Below are positions 22,054 to 33,190 of a stretch of DNA of 64,000 nucleotides, piece by piece (position 1 is the first letter of the stretch; the number at the start of each line of letters is the position of its first letter). A program made the position numbers and the translations under genes. The DNA is from Proteles cristata cristata (Eukaryota; Chordata; Mammalia; Carnivora; Hyaenidae). Location: NCBI GenBank assembly GCA_017311185.1, contig JAESUZ010001062.1, positions 124,001-188,000 on the forward strand. The letters run 5' to 3'. The notes under the pieces were generated by a model. The model searched no databases and had not been told where the DNA came from. It saw only the letters and a program-made list of their open reading frames with translations.

Positions 22054-22260
22054 CAGAGGACCAAGTGGGAGAAGAAGGGCAGAAATGGTGGGGGAAAGGG
22101 AGAGAGGCAAACCATGAGAGACTCTTGAATGCTGACAAAAACTGAGGACTGCTGGATGTGGGGGGGAGGAGGGGTGGGCATTGAGGAGGGCACTTGTGGG
22201 GATGAGCACTGGGTGTTATGTGGAAACTAATTTGACAATAAACTATATGTAAAAAAAAAA

Positions 22261-22275
22261 AATTCAAGGAGCCCA
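22261..22275. repeat. Right TSD of the intron-13 L1
   Basis: 'aattcaaggagccca' after the A-run, matching 15312-15326. Confidence 0.93.
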
Positions 22276-22330
22276 AATAAAAGGGTTTCAGCAAGAAAAT
22301 ATATATTGTATAAGAAATGCTAGGATTAAG

Positions 22331-22532
22331 GGGCATCTGGATGGCTCAGTCGGTTGGGCATCTGACTTCGGCTCAGGTCGTGATTTCATGATTCGTGAGT
22401 TGACGCTCCACATCGGGCTCTGTGCTTACAGCTCAGAACCTGGAGCTTGCTTTGGATTTTGTGTCTCCCTTTCTCTGTCCCTCCCTGTCTCGCACTCTGT
22501 CTCTCTCTCTCAAGATTAAATAAACATTTAAA
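22331..22532 (+). mobile_element. Carnivore SINE, sense
   Basis: Head 'gggcatctggatggctcagt', tail 'aaataaacatttaaa'. Perfect 16-bp TSD 'aaatgctaggattaag' at 22315-22330 and 22533-22548. It inserted 40 bp from the L1 right TSD. Confidence 0.93.
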
Positions 22533-23099
22533 AAATGCTAGGATTAAGAACTTTATGAAGCTACAATTAGGAATCTTAGTGGTAAGGTGGAAGCATATGC
22601 TTGTTATGCCTACAATAAATTTTAAAAAGCCAATTATAAATCCTAGTAAATCTCTACAAGAAAGTCATGAGCCAAGTATGAGGCCAATTAAAATGACACA
22701 TCATTTTGAGCATATGATTGGTTATAATTTTGAAACCCAGTTGACACTTGGAACCCTTTCCTTAGAATGACCTAGAGCTGGTATTCATTCATTGTGTCCA
22801 ATTACATGTCTTGGATCTATGGCATAGAAAAAAGTTACATAATAGCATAAATAGCTATTTTCAAATTTTTAGCCAACATACAAAGCATGGAAATATTAAT
22901 CATATTTATAGAAAACAATTAAATTCTATAAAGCTTATAGCAGTTTTAAAATAATGATACATTTGACAAAAGCTTGGAGATTGGCTGGAAAATGGATGTA
23001 TAAGGGCACAAATTGTTATCAGAACTTAATAGTAGTACATAGATATGATCTAAACACGATGAATCCAGGAATGGAGCTAAAAAGGATATTTTATTTTAT

Positions 23100-23316
23100 T
23101 TTTATATTTTTAAACATTTATTTACCTTTGAGAGACACAGAAAGACAAAGCGCAAGCAGGGGAGGAGCAAAGACAGAGAGAGACACAGAATTTGAAGCAG
23201 GCTCCAGGCTCTGAGCTGTCAGCACAGAACCTGATGCTAGGCTCAAACCCGAACCATGAGGTCATGACCTGAACCAAAGTCAGACGCTCAACCGACTGAG
23301 CCACCCAGGTGCCCCT
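23100..23316 (-). mobile_element. Carnivore SINE, antisense
   Basis: T-rich tail, GA block and head ending 'gagccacccaggtgcccc'. Right flank 'taaaaaaaatattttataag' partly repeats the left flank 'aaaaggatattttatttt'. The interval 22549-23099 before it has no recognised feature. Confidence 0.87.
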
Positions 23317-23496
23317 AAAAAAAATATTTTATAAGTTACAAACGTAACCACTAGACAAACTGAAAGTAATAGGATACAGTTAATAACAGCTGAATGATAA
23401 GGATGAGTGAAGTGAGGGTACTGTAAGCTAGATATATATTTGACTTTTATGAAATTATAAATCCAGAAGTAAGAGTTTTAAGAATATTGCTTAAGA

Positions 23497-23712
23497 TGGG
23501 GAACCTGGGTGGCTCAGTCAGTTAAGCATCCAACTTCAGCTCAGGTCACGATCTCATGGCTTGTGGGTTCGAGCCCTGCATCAGGCTCTGTGCTGACAGC
23601 TCAGAGCCTGGAGCCTGCTTCAGATTCTGTGTCTTCCTCCCTCTCTACCCCTACCCTGCTCACACTCTGTCTCCCTGTCTCTAAACAATGAATAAACGTT
23701 AAAAAAAATTTT
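23497..23712 (+). mobile_element. Carnivore SINE, sense
   Basis: Head 'ggggaacctgggtggctcag', body 'gcttgtgggttcgagccctg', tail 'gaataaacgttaaaaaaa'. Imperfect TSD 'ttttaagaatattgctta' on the left and 'ttttaaggactattactta' on the right. It lies about 230 bp before exon 14. Confidence 0.88.
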
Positions 23713-23940
23713 AAGGACTATTACTTATGAGTATTTAATTACTACTGAAAGAGTTAAAAACATCAATAATTTTAAATAGCTAGTGTGTATTTGTGAATTA
23801 TTATGGCAGAAGACATTTCTTTGTTACATATACTATGCAATGTCATTTGATTTTCTTGCACTGAACAATAAATGAATGTACCATCATATTATTTAAACAT
23901 TTGCCCATCACTAACGTGCTTGTCTGTGGTCTTTGTGTAG

Positions 23941-24043
23941 CTGTATCGTCTGTGCTGGACTCTTCGGAACAGTACAGAGGAACGAATTGATTTAGATGCA
24001 GAAGAGAAAAGACATGAAGAAGCTGATAATGATGTTGATGAAG
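23941..24043 (+). CDS. SLC5A4: SLC5A4 (SGLT3) exon 14
   Basis: 103-nt coding exon after 'ctttgtgtag', reading [20 protein letters not shown] then [14 protein letters not shown](D). This is the acidic part of the large cytoplasmic loop before the last membrane helix. LYRLCW and [10 protein letters not shown] are family landmarks; 'NSTEERID' matches remembered SGLT3 (SGLT1 has NSKEERID). It ends one base into an Asp codon before GTAATA, a weaker donor than the others. It is separated by 12.1 kb from exon 13 and 9.4 kb from exon 15, both introns swollen by L1s. Confidence 0.94.
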
Positions 24044-24469
24044 GTAATATCTGGTTTACATTTGGTTTTCATACAAAAATTCAGTATTCCTGAATTGGTT
24101 TCATGTTTGCTTAAATTTTCTTTTTGCCACTAAATTCAGTTTCTTAAAAAAGCTGTTAGATTTATGGTAAACTGAAACTTTGAAATCTTATTTTCCCCAA
24201 ACCAAGACAAATTCATTATAAAAGAAATATTCGAATTCATCTGCCTGTCCATCAGACTGTCTGTCCTTTCAGCCATCATACAACCATGGGTCTGTGTACC
24301 AGCTCTGATGTGAAAATCAACTCCAGAGTCTCCTTTTCCTAATCAGATATTAAACGTTCAACAAATCAATCTTTTTGTTTTAAATTTTCATTTGAAGTTT
24401 ATTCACCAAGTTCTTTCCTTTCCTTCTCAAGTCTGAGCAGGCAGATAGTGACTTTATTTATTTATAATA
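24044..24469 (+). other. Intron 14 start, no recognised features
   Basis: AT-rich intron sequence before the antisense L1. The left flank of that L1 is T-rich, and I could not find a convincing TSD there. Confidence 0.5.
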
Positions 24470-24701
24470 TTATTTTTTCTTAAATAGTTTATTGTCAAGT
24501 TGGTTTCCATATAACACCCAGTGCTCATCCCAACAAGTTGCCCTCCTCCATGCCCATCACTCCTCTTACCCTCTCCCCCACCTCCATCAGCCCTCAGTTC
24601 GTTCTCAGTAATCAAAAATCTCTAATGGTTTGCCTCCCTCCCTCTTCCCGACTATTTTTCCCCTTCTTCTCCTCCATGGTGCTCCATTAAGTTCCTCCTA
24701 A

Positions 24702-27700
24702 TCAACATGGAAACATATGGTATCTGTCCTTCTCTGCCTGACCTATTCCGCTCAGCATAACACCCTCAAGTTCCATCCATGTTGCTACACATGGCCAGAT
24801 TTCATTCTTTCTCATTGCCATGTAGTATTCCATGGTATAGATAAACCACATCTTCTTGATCCATTCATCAGTTGATGGACACTTAGGCTCTTTCCATGTT
24901 TTGGCTATTGTAGAGAGTGCTGCTATGAACATTGGAGTACATGTGTCCCTATGCATCAGCACTCCTGTATCCCTTGGGTAAATTCCTAGCAGTGCCATTG
25001 CTGGGTCATAGGGGAGTTCTATTGTTAATTTTTTGAGGAACCTCTACGCTGTTTTCCAGAGGGGCTGCACCAGTTTACGTTCCCACCAACAATGTAGGAG
25101 GGTGCCCGTTTCTCCACATCCTCGCCAGCATCTCATGTTCTCTGATTTCCTCATTTTAGCCACTCGACTGGCGTCAAGTGGTATCTCAATGTAGTTTTGA
25201 TTTGCATTTCCCTGATGAGGAGGGATGCTGAACATCGTTTCATGTGTCTGTTGACCATCTGGATGTCCTCTTTGGAGAAGTGTCTGTTCATATCTTCTGC
25301 CCATTTCTTCACCGGATTGTTTGTTTTTCGAGTGTGGAGTTTGGTGAGTTCCTTGTAGATTCTGGATATCAACCCTTTATCTGATATTTCATTTGCAACA
25401 ATTTTTCCAATTCTGCCGGTGCCTAAATTTTATTAATTATTTCCTTTGACCTGCAGAAGCTTTTCATCTTGATGAGGTCCCAATAGTTCATTTTTGCTCT
25501 TGATTCCCTTGCCTTTGGGGATGGGTTAAGTAAGAAATTGCTGCGGTTGAATTCAAGGAGGTTGTTCCCTGATTTCTCCTCCAGGGTTTTGATGGTTTCC
25601 TGTCTCACGTTCAGTTCCTTCATCCACTTTGAGGTTCTTTTTGTGGATGGTGTGAGAAAATGATCTAGTTTCATTCTTCTGCATGTTGCTGTCCAGTTCT
25701 CCCAGCACCATCTGTTAAAGAAGCTATCTTTTTTCCATTGGATACTCTTTCCCACTTTGTCAAAGATTAGTTGGCCATACATTTGTGGGTCCAATTCTGA
25801 GTTCTCTATTCTATTCCGTTGGCCTATTTGTCTGTTTTTGTGCCAATACCATACTGTCTTAATGATGACATCTTTGTAGTAGAGGCTAAAGTCTGGGATG
25901 GCGATGCCTTCCGTTTTGGTTTTATTCTTCAATATTACTTTGGCTATTAGGGGTCTTTTGTGGTTCAATACAAATTTTAGCATAGTTTGTTGTAGTTTTG
26001 AGAAGACTGCTGATGCAATTTTGATTGGGATTGCCAAGAATGTGTAGATTGCTTTGGGTAATAATGACATTTTAACAATATTTATTCTTCTGACCCATGA
26101 GCATGGAATGTTTTCCATTTCTTTGTGTCTTCTTCAATTTCCTTCATAGTTTTTCATAGTTTTCATCATACAGATCTCTAATATCTTTGGGTAGGTTTAT
26201 TCCTAGGTATTTTATGTTTTTTTGTGCAATTGTGAATGGGATCAGTTTCTTGATTTCTCTTTCTGTTGCTTCATTGTTGGTGTATAAAAATGCAACCGAT
26301 TTCTGTACGTTGATTTTGTACCCTGCAACTTTGCTGAATTCTTGGATCAGTTCTAGTAGGCTTCTGGTGGAGTCTGTTGGGTTTTCTATGTAGACTATCA
26401 TGTCATCTGCGAAAAGTGAAAGTTTGACTTCTTCTTTGCCAATTCTGATACCTTTGATTTCCTTTTGTTGTCTGATGGCTGATACTAGGACTTCCAGCCC
26501 TATGTTAAACAACAGTGATGAGAGTGGACATCTCTATCTTGTTCCTCATTTCAGGGGGAATGCTCTCAGTTTTTCCATACTGTGGATGATGTTAGCTGAG
26601 GGCTTCTCATAGATGGCTTTTATGATGTTGGTCTTTATTAAGAAGGGATTCTGTATTTTGTCAAATGCTTTTTCTCCATCTATCGACAAGATCATATGGT
26701 TTTTATCTTTTCTTTTGTTGATGTGATGTATCACGTTGATTGATTTGTGAATGTTGAACCAGCCCTGTAACCCAGGAATGAATCCCACGTGATCTTGGAG
26801 AATAATTCCTTTTATGTGCTGTTGAATTCGATTTGCAAGTATCTTGTTGAGGATTTTTGCATCCATATTCCTCAAGGATATTGGCCTGTAGTTCTCTTTT
26901 TTTGCTGGGTCTCTGTCGCTTGGGAATCAAAGTGATGCTGGCTTTGTAGAATGAGTCCAGAAGTTTTCTTTCCATTTCTATTTTTTGGAAATACCTGGGA
27001 AGAATGGGTATTAATTCTGTTTTAAATGTCTGGTAGAATTCCCCAGGGAAGCCATCTGGCCCAGAGCTCTTATTTGTTGGGAGATTTTTGATAACTGATT
27101 CAATTTCCTAACTAGTTATGGGTCTGTTCAGGTTTTATATCTCTTCCCGTGGGAATTTTGGTCGTGACAGTGTGTTTAGGAGTTTGTCCATTTCTTCTAA
27201 GTTGTCCAGTTTGTTGCATATAGTTTATCATAGTATTCCCAGATAATTGCTTGTATTTCTGAGGGGTTGTTGTAATAAGTTCATTTTTATTCATGATTTT
27301 GTCTATTTGAGTGCTCTCTCTTTTCTTTTTGTGAAGCCTGGCTAGAAGTTTGTGAATTTTTTTAATTTTTTTCAAAAACCAACTCTTGGTTTCATTGATC
27401 CTTTCAACCTTTTCTTTGGTTTCTATATTGTTTATTTCTTCCCTCATTTTTATTATTTCTCTTCCCTTACTTGGTTTGCATTGCTCTTGTTGCTCTTCAT
27501 CTAGTTCCTTTATGTGTGCTGTTAGATTTTGTACATGAACTTTTTCTAATTTCTTGAAATAGACCTGGAGTGCAATGTACTTTCCTCTTAGGACTGCCTT
27601 TGCCGCATCCCATAGAATTTGCACTTGATCTTAGCCAAAAGGCCGAGAAGCAATCCCATAGAGTTTGGATTGTTGCATTTTCATTTTCATTTGCTTCCAT

Positions 27701-28541
27701 ATATTTTTAAATTTCTTCTCTAATTGCCTGATTGGCATATTCATTCTTTAGTAGGTGTTCTTTAACCTCCATGTTTTTGGAGGTTTTCCAGACTTCTTCC
27801 TGTGGTTGATTTCATGCTTCATAGCATTGTGACCTAAAAGTGTGCATGATATGATCTCAATTCTTTGATATTTACTCAGAGCTGCTTTATGTCCCAGTAT
27901 GTGATCTATCTTGGGGAATATGCCATGTGCACTTGAGAAGAAAGTGAATTCCATGGCCTCAGGATGTAGACTTCTAAATACATCTGTCAAATGCATCTGA
28001 TCCAGTGTGTCCTTCAAGTCCACTGTTTCTTTAGTGATTATCTGTCTAGTTGATCTATCCATTGCAGTAAGTGGAGTATTAAAGTCCTCTGCTATTAGCA
28101 CATTCTTGTCCATAAGATTGTTTCTGTTTGTGATTAATTGTTTTATATATTTAGGTGCTTCCCTATTCGGTGCGTAGAGATTTATAATTGTTAGCTCTTC
28201 CTGATGGATAGACCCTGTAATTATTATATAATGCCCTTCTTCATCCCTTGTTACTGTATTTACTTTACTTTAAAGTCCAGTTTGTCTGATATAAGCATAG
28301 CTACTCCAGCTTTCTTTTGACTTCCAGTAGCATGGTAGATATTTCTCCATCCCCTTACTTTCAATCTGAAGGTGTGCTCATGTCTAAAATGAGTTTCTTG
28401 TGGACAGTAAATAGATAGATTTTGTATTTTTATCCATTCTGCTACCCTATGTCTTTTGATTGGAGCATTTAGTCCTTTTACATTTAGTGTTATTATTGAA
28501 AAATATGGGTTTAGAGTCATTGTGTTCTTTGTAAGATTCAT
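24702..28541 (-). pseudogene. L1 ORF2, U2-containing, frameshifted
   Basis: Starts MNLTKNTMTLNPYFSIITLN. EN motifs (LNVKGLN, PQETHF, AEDFNTPL) are present. RT has [14 protein letters not shown] (FADD on the minus strand at 26402-26413). A 1-nt loss near 27749 ends the EN frame. The U2 insertion with its duplication adds 46 nt and shifts the frame again. The C-terminal segment [14 protein letters not shown] is readable. The endonuclease Gly-Asp in 'GDFN' is Glu-Asp here. Confidence 0.9.
27607..27665 (-). ncRNA. U2 snRNA 5' fragment (33 nt) with flanking duplication in L1 ORF2
   Basis: On the minus strand, 27654 down to 27622 matches the first 33 nt of U2 snRNA (GCTTCTCGGCCTTTTGGCTA is exact), with one difference at position 3. 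It is flanked by 'atcccatagaatt' (27607-27619) and 'atcccatagagtt' (27653-27665). The L1 at 41281 has the empty site, with a single 'atcccatagatttt'. The fragment lacks the branch-point-recognition region, Sm site and promoter, so it is a retro-inserted relic, not a gene. Confidence 0.9.
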
Positions 28542-28599
28542 GCTTGTGGTGGTGTCTCTGGTACCTTGCATTGTTTGCAACATTTCCCTTAGAGAGTCC

Positions 28600-29030
28600 C
28601 CCTCAGGATTCCTTGTAGGGATGGTTTAGTGGTGACAAATTCTTTCAACTCTCTTGAGAGAGTTGCTCTTGAACTCTCCTTTCATGTTCCTGGATCAGTT
28701 TATCTCTCTTTTACTTGACTTCCTCTTTTTCCATAATTGTGTCTTCTAAATCGCCTATTCTCCCCTCGCCTCTTTAACCCATGCATTGGACGCCTCTATT
28801 TAATTATGCACTTCATTTATAGCATTTTTTAATTCATCACAACTATATTTAAACTCCATAGTCTTTGTAGCAATAGTTTCTCTGATTTCTTCCATGCTTT
28901 TTTCAAGCCCAGCGATTAATTTTATGACTATCATTCTAAATTTTTGTTCATTTAAGTTGCTTATATCTGTTTTGAGCAGTTCTTTAGCTGTCATTTCTTC
29001 CTGGAACTTCTTATAGGAGAGTTCTTCCAT
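28600..29030 (-). pseudogene. L1 ORF1 with large internal deletion
   Basis: N-terminus MEELSYKKFQEEMTAKELLK through AGLEKSMEEIRETIATKTME to 'NAINEVHN' and a stop. Downstream, the C-terminal words 'tgacaaattctttcaa' lie only about 40 bp from 'ttgaactctcc..ttcatgttcctggatcag', whereas the intact copy has about 470 bp between them. Roughly 430 bp, including most of the RRM and C-terminal domain, is missing. Confidence 0.85.
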
Positions 29031-29699
29031 TTCATCACTTTCGCTACCTTTCTGTCTCTTGTTAGTTTTAAAAGCCTGTTATGTACTCTGCACCTACGAG
29101 TACTGCTGTATTAGAGAAGGCTCTTTCACTGTCCAGAGCTTGTCTGTTCAGGAAGTATTCTTTGAATGGTGTCTCTTGATCTCTCCTGTTGAGACTTTGA
29201 TTATTTAATTTCCTACTCGTAGTGGTATTTGGGACTCTCCACCGTGTGTACTTTGGCTTGTTTCTTGAAGTATCCCTAGAAAAGAAAACAGACAGACAAA
29301 CACACAGGGAATAAGGCACACAAATGCACAGACAAATCCAACAAACATGCAAACTGAAAGGGGGAAAAAAAGGAGGATAAAAAAAGAGGAAGGAGGAAAA
29401 ACAAATAATAAAAATAAAAATAAAAAATAAATAAAAATCAAGAAAAGAAGATAAAAGGAAAAAAAATACAAAGACAAAGGACAGTCTAAAAGCATAAAAC
29501 CAGAATTCCCAGCTACAAATAAAGAGCCGGCTGTATGCACTTCCATTGTAAGAGCATATACAAAGAGAGAAATAACAGGGCTGGGAGGAAGTGAAATTGG
29601 AAGAGAAATGACTATGCAGAGAGAGTAAGAGGCTTAATTGAGAGAGAGAAAGAGGAGAATATGGTAAGAGATGAGGAGAAAGAAACGAAGATAATGTTA

Positions 29700-29727
29700 C
29701 TCAGAGAAACTATGTAATTTGATTACT

Positions 29728-29764
<37 letters not shown>

Positions 29765-29765
29765 T
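29700..29765 (+). repeat. (GA)n simple repeat in L1 5'UTR
   Basis: Run of about 12 GA units (29734-29760) inside the antisense 5'UTR. Confidence 0.9.
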
Positions 29766-30780
29766 AGAGGCGGAGGTGTAGAATATACATCTAGAGAGAG
29801 AATGGATTAAATGTGACTGTTTACGCAAGCCAGTGACCAGAGTGCCCAGTTCAGCAGAGGGGAGGGACACGAATGAGACAAGGGAAAATATATCTGAAAA
29901 GAAAGAATTGATCTAGAATTAATCATGGTAGTTCATCCATGTATATCTTGCCCCAGGCCCTGGTAAAAAAAAAAAAAAAAAAAAGGCAGCTCTCTAGTGG
30001 GGATGGGCATGGTTTGGTGTAGGTGGATCTTAGCTTCCACTGCATCTCACCGACTGCTCCCTGAGGTCCTGCCTTGGTGGTTGTGGGAGAAAAATGGCGG
30101 TGCCCCAGTCCCTTCTCAAGCCAAACATTACAACTCACTCTTTTGGGTCCAATCTCCCTGTGCCGCGGGCGTAGCTGAGGTGGGCTGTGCTCTATGTCCC
30201 AAGCCATGCCTTGTTTCCAGATCTTAGTCTGCGTGCCCCATCGTTACTGACCGAATAAAACTCTCAAACTGAGTCCCTCATAGCAGTTTCAAGCCTCTTG
30301 CCTCCCTGCTGGGAATCGAGCGGAGCCAGAAGAATGGCAGAGCAGCTTCAGGTGCCACTTCCCCTCCAGGTCGAGAGGGCAAGCAGAGGAGCGGTTTCTC
30401 CCGGGGTCGCCTGGGACCAGTGCGTCTCCCCTAGGGTCAGCTGGACATCAGGAAACCGGGTCCCTCTCTGTCCTGAGCAGAGATTTTTCTTTTCTCCAGC
30501 GACAGGGACAGTGTCTTGAGCAGTTTCGGCCACTCTTTCTTTTTTTCCCCCTAGACTCACCGTGGCTCCCAGCAAAGGAGGATCTCCCCTTCCCTCTGTG
30601 TCTCCAGCCCCGGCCTGATTTTATCTTCCCCAGTTCACACTCACGCTATAAGGTTTTCTCAGCGGACTCTGTCTCCTTTTCCTCCCAAACTCCTGAACTC
30701 TGTAAGGGTTCCTATGGCTTCAGGCCTTCTCCATTTGAGAAATGGGGGCGAGTGAAATATACTGAGCTCTCTACTTCTCC

Positions 30781-30803
30781 GCTATCTTGCCTTCTCCCTC
30801 CTC
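30781..30803 (-). promoter_or_regulatory. L1 5' end with CAAGATAGC (degenerate YY1-type motif)
   Basis: First bases of the antisense L1 read 'ggcaagatagcggagaag' on the minus strand. L1 5' ends in mammals commonly begin with a CAAGATGGC motif bound by YY1. Here one base differs (G to A), which breaks the ATGG core. Confidence 0.6.
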
Positions 30804-31087
30804 AACAAATCATTCTTGGTTGATAGTAATTAAGCATCTAGCATCTAGTCCCACCTTTTTCTCCAACTTCATTTCTCACTGTTCTCTCCAATATACCATC
30901 CATTCCAGCCAGGCAGATTTCTTCACTTTCCCTTCGTGTATACCAAGCTCTTAGAATATTTCTACTTCCTCTATAAGAGAGAAAAAATGGCCTATTCTTT
31001 GAAACTAGGTTCTAATTTCATTTCTTTCATGGAAAATTCTCCAGCATCCACCCCATGAATCTTTGTTTGTCTGGCATTTAAAAATAA

Positions 31088-31327
31088 TTTTTTGTTTTAA
31101 TTTTGAGAGAGAGGGAGGGAGAGACAGAGAGAGAGAGAGAGAGGGAGAGGGAGAGAGAGAGCACCAGTGGAGGAGGGGCAGAGAGAGAGGGAGACAGACC
31201 ATCTGGAGAGGCTCTGTAATGTCTGTAATGACAACAAAAGCCTGATGTGGGGCTCAAACCTACAAACCGTGAGATCATGACCTGAGCCAAAGTCAGATGT
31301 TCAACGAACTGACTCACCCAGGCACCC
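31088..31327 (-). mobile_element. Carnivore SINE, antisense, with expanded (GA)n
   Basis: T-rich tail, a long GA/GGGA block (31107-31165), and head ending 'tcacccaggcacccc'. The left flank 30804-31087 and the stretch 31328-31558 show no other recognised feature. Confidence 0.85.
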
Positions 31328-31558
31328 CTACCTAGTGTTTTTAAAACCACTGACAAAGTTTAGCACTTTAGGATATGTTGTCTGGAACTCTACACTAATT
31401 GTTTCATTTGATTTGGCTTGAATTCTTCAACTTAAAGGAAGGATAAATGCCTTCTACTGCTTTTGGATTTTTATATCAGTATTCCTGAGTAAGACTGGCC
31501 TATATAGTTTTCCTTTTTTGTACTTTGTCTGGTTTTGGTATTAAGATCATAGTGTTCT

Positions 31559-31602
31559 TAGGGCATTTAGGTGGCTCAGTCAGTTAAGTGTCTGACTCTT
31601 TA
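31559..31602 (+). mobile_element. Truncated SINE head
   Basis: About 42 bp of a sense SINE head ('ggcatttaggtggctcagtcagttaagtg' split over 31562-31590, then 'tctgactctt'). The SINE body is missing, and AT-rich repeats follow immediately. Confidence 0.8.
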
Positions 31603-31862
31603 TTTATTTATTATTATATATATAAATTATTATAATATATTATACATTATATTTCTATATTATATATAAATATTATATATAAATTTATTTTATATAAAAT
31701 ATATAAAAATTATTATATATAAATATATAAATTATATTTTTATTTATTATATTTATTTTATATATAATATAATGTAATGTAATGTAATACAATATAATAA
31801 ATACAATATAATTAATATAATATAATATGATATAATATATATTTATCTATATATAATTTATA
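31600..31862 (+). repeat. AT-only low-complexity block
   Basis: About 260 bp made almost solely of A and T (TATATAAAT, TAATATA, AATGT units). Such runs can form cruciforms and are replication-unstable. Confidence 0.95.
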
Positions 31863-31864
31863 TT

Positions 31865-32330
31865 GGCCTATCTGTCCCTACTACTTCTGTAGTTATGCCT
31901 TCCTTTTTATTCCTTATATAAGTATATATGATGTCTCTTTTTTTTTTGATAAATTTCACTAAAGACTAGTCTATTTTACTTATCTTTAAGAACCAACTTG
32001 GGCTTTGTTATTTTTCTCTCTTGTTACCTTTTTTTTCTATTTTATTACTTTCTGTCTCATTTGTATACCCTTCTGTTTACATATTTGGGTTTATTCTATT
32101 ATTTTTGTAACTTAAATTGAATATTATTTCATTGATTTTCAGCCTCCCTTCTTTTATAATGTAAATGAGTAAAGCTACACATTTTTCTCGAAGTGATGTT
32201 TTTGCTGCATCTCATATCTTTTATTTTGTAGAATTTTCTTTACCATTCATTTATAAGAATAGTTCTACATTCATTATGGTTTTTTTATAGACATTTGAGT
32301 TTGGAAGTATGTTTTAAATTTTCTAATGCA
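31865..32330 (-). repeat. Ancient L1 ORF2 fragment (antisense)
   Basis: Antisense words 'aagaaccaacttgggctttg' (the 'FFEKVNKI' region of ORF2), 'tttttgctgcatctcat' and 'ttcatttgtatac' follow the ORF2 order at high divergence. Sequence to 32550 is old and unassigned. Confidence 0.6.
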
Positions 32331-32550
32331 GGAACAAATAGTGTTGTACTTAGAGCTTTTGTATTTTTGCCAATTTACCTTTGGGATGGACTTTGAGAAG
32401 TTTGAATCTTGGGTCAAAAGGTTAATGGCAATGCAATTTTGCTGTACACTGCCAAATTCCTATTCATGAGAGTTGAACCTTGCTTTCCTAGCAACAATGT
32501 GTGAGAGTACCTGCTTCCACACAGACTAACATAGTATATTGTGAAACTTT

Positions 32551-32753
32551 TTAAAAAATATTTTATTATTTTTGAGAGAGAGCGAGCACGAGAGGGGGAA
32601 GGGCAGAGAGAGTCGGAGACACAGAATCCAAAACAGGTTCCAGGCTCTGAGCTGTCAGCACGGAACCTGACTTGGGGTTCAAACCCATGAACTGTGAGAT
32701 CATGACCTGAGCCAAAGTTGGATGCTTAATTGACTGGGCCATCCAGGCACCCC
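32551..32753 (-). mobile_element. Carnivore SINE, antisense
   Basis: T-rich tail, 'gagagagcgagcacgagag', head ending 'gccatccaggcacccc'. TSD 'attgtgaaact' lies on both sides (about 32539-32549 and 32754-32765). Confidence 0.9.
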
Positions 32754-32975
32754 AATTGTGAAACTATTTAATTTTTGTGACTGATAGATGAGTTGTAGTA
32801 TCTCAATGTCATTTTTTTTTCAAATTTCTCTTTATTGAATAAGTTTAAGAACTGTTTATCTATGTATGTATATATGTCTACATGGGGTTGTTGGTAGTCT
32901 TTTATTCTCTACTTTAAAAGCCCATTAAAAATTAAGGATATTAAACCCTTTGTAGTGTAAGATGCAAATATTTTT

Positions 32976-33190
32976 AATTTTTTTACTGTTTTATTAATTA
33001 TTAATTTTTGAGAGAGGGAGAGAGAGGCAAAGCATGAAAGGGGAGGGGCAGAGAGAGAGGGAGACACAGAGCAGCTCCAAGCTCTGAGCTGTCGGCACAG
33101 AGCTGAATGCAGGGCTCAAACTCACAAACTGGGAGATCATGACCTGAGCTGAAGTCGGACACATAACCGACTAAGCCAACCCGATGCCCC
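32976..33190 (-). mobile_element. Carnivore SINE, antisense
   Basis: Tail, GA block and head ending 'agccaacccgatgcccc'. The 17-bp TSD 'aagatgcaaatattttt' is at 32959-32975, with one mismatch at 33191-33207. It lies 260 bp before exon 15. Confidence 0.92.

Larger units (their letters stand above)
15327..22260 (+). mobile_element. Near full-length sense L1 in SLC5A4 intron 13
   Basis: About 6.9 kb bounded by exact 15-bp TSDs. Layout: 15327-15615 sequence not shared with the other L1s here (candidate 5' transduction); 15616-17266 5'UTR with a 195-bp tandem unit and a long T/C tract (16370-16470); ORF1 17267-18159; ORF2 18206-22053; 3'UTR with AATAAA and a terminal A-run. Both ORFs have frameshifts, so it is not autonomous now. 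It lies in the same direction as SLC5A4, so its own polyadenylation signal is on the transcribed strand of intron 13. Confidence 0.95.
24470..30803 (-). mobile_element. Full-length antisense L1 in SLC5A4 intron 14
   Basis: The 3' end is at the left ('aatagtttattgtcaagttgg'). ORF2 is about 24702-28541, a shortened ORF1 about 28600-29030, and the 5'UTR runs to the right end, where the first L1 bases read 'gagggagaaggcaagatagc' on the minus strand. It carries a 33-nt U2 snRNA fragment in ORF2 (27622-27654). RT motif FADDMIVY is intact, but frameshifts break ORF2. It is opposite to SLC5A4. Confidence 0.93.

Noticed and set aside
24470..24530. TSD for the intron-14 L1
   Set aside because: I compared the left flank (ending 'cagatagtgac') with the right flank after 30803; only six bases match, so no TSD is claimed.
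27607..27665. A functional U2 snRNA gene
   Set aside because: Only the first 33 nt are present, without Sm site, stem-loops III/IV or snRNA promoter elements.
29280..29480. Possible cysteine-rich or hydrophobic secreted peptides in antisense
   Set aside because: They fall in the L1 5'UTR purine/pyrimidine tract, and similar chance ORFs recur at the same place in the other L1 copies.
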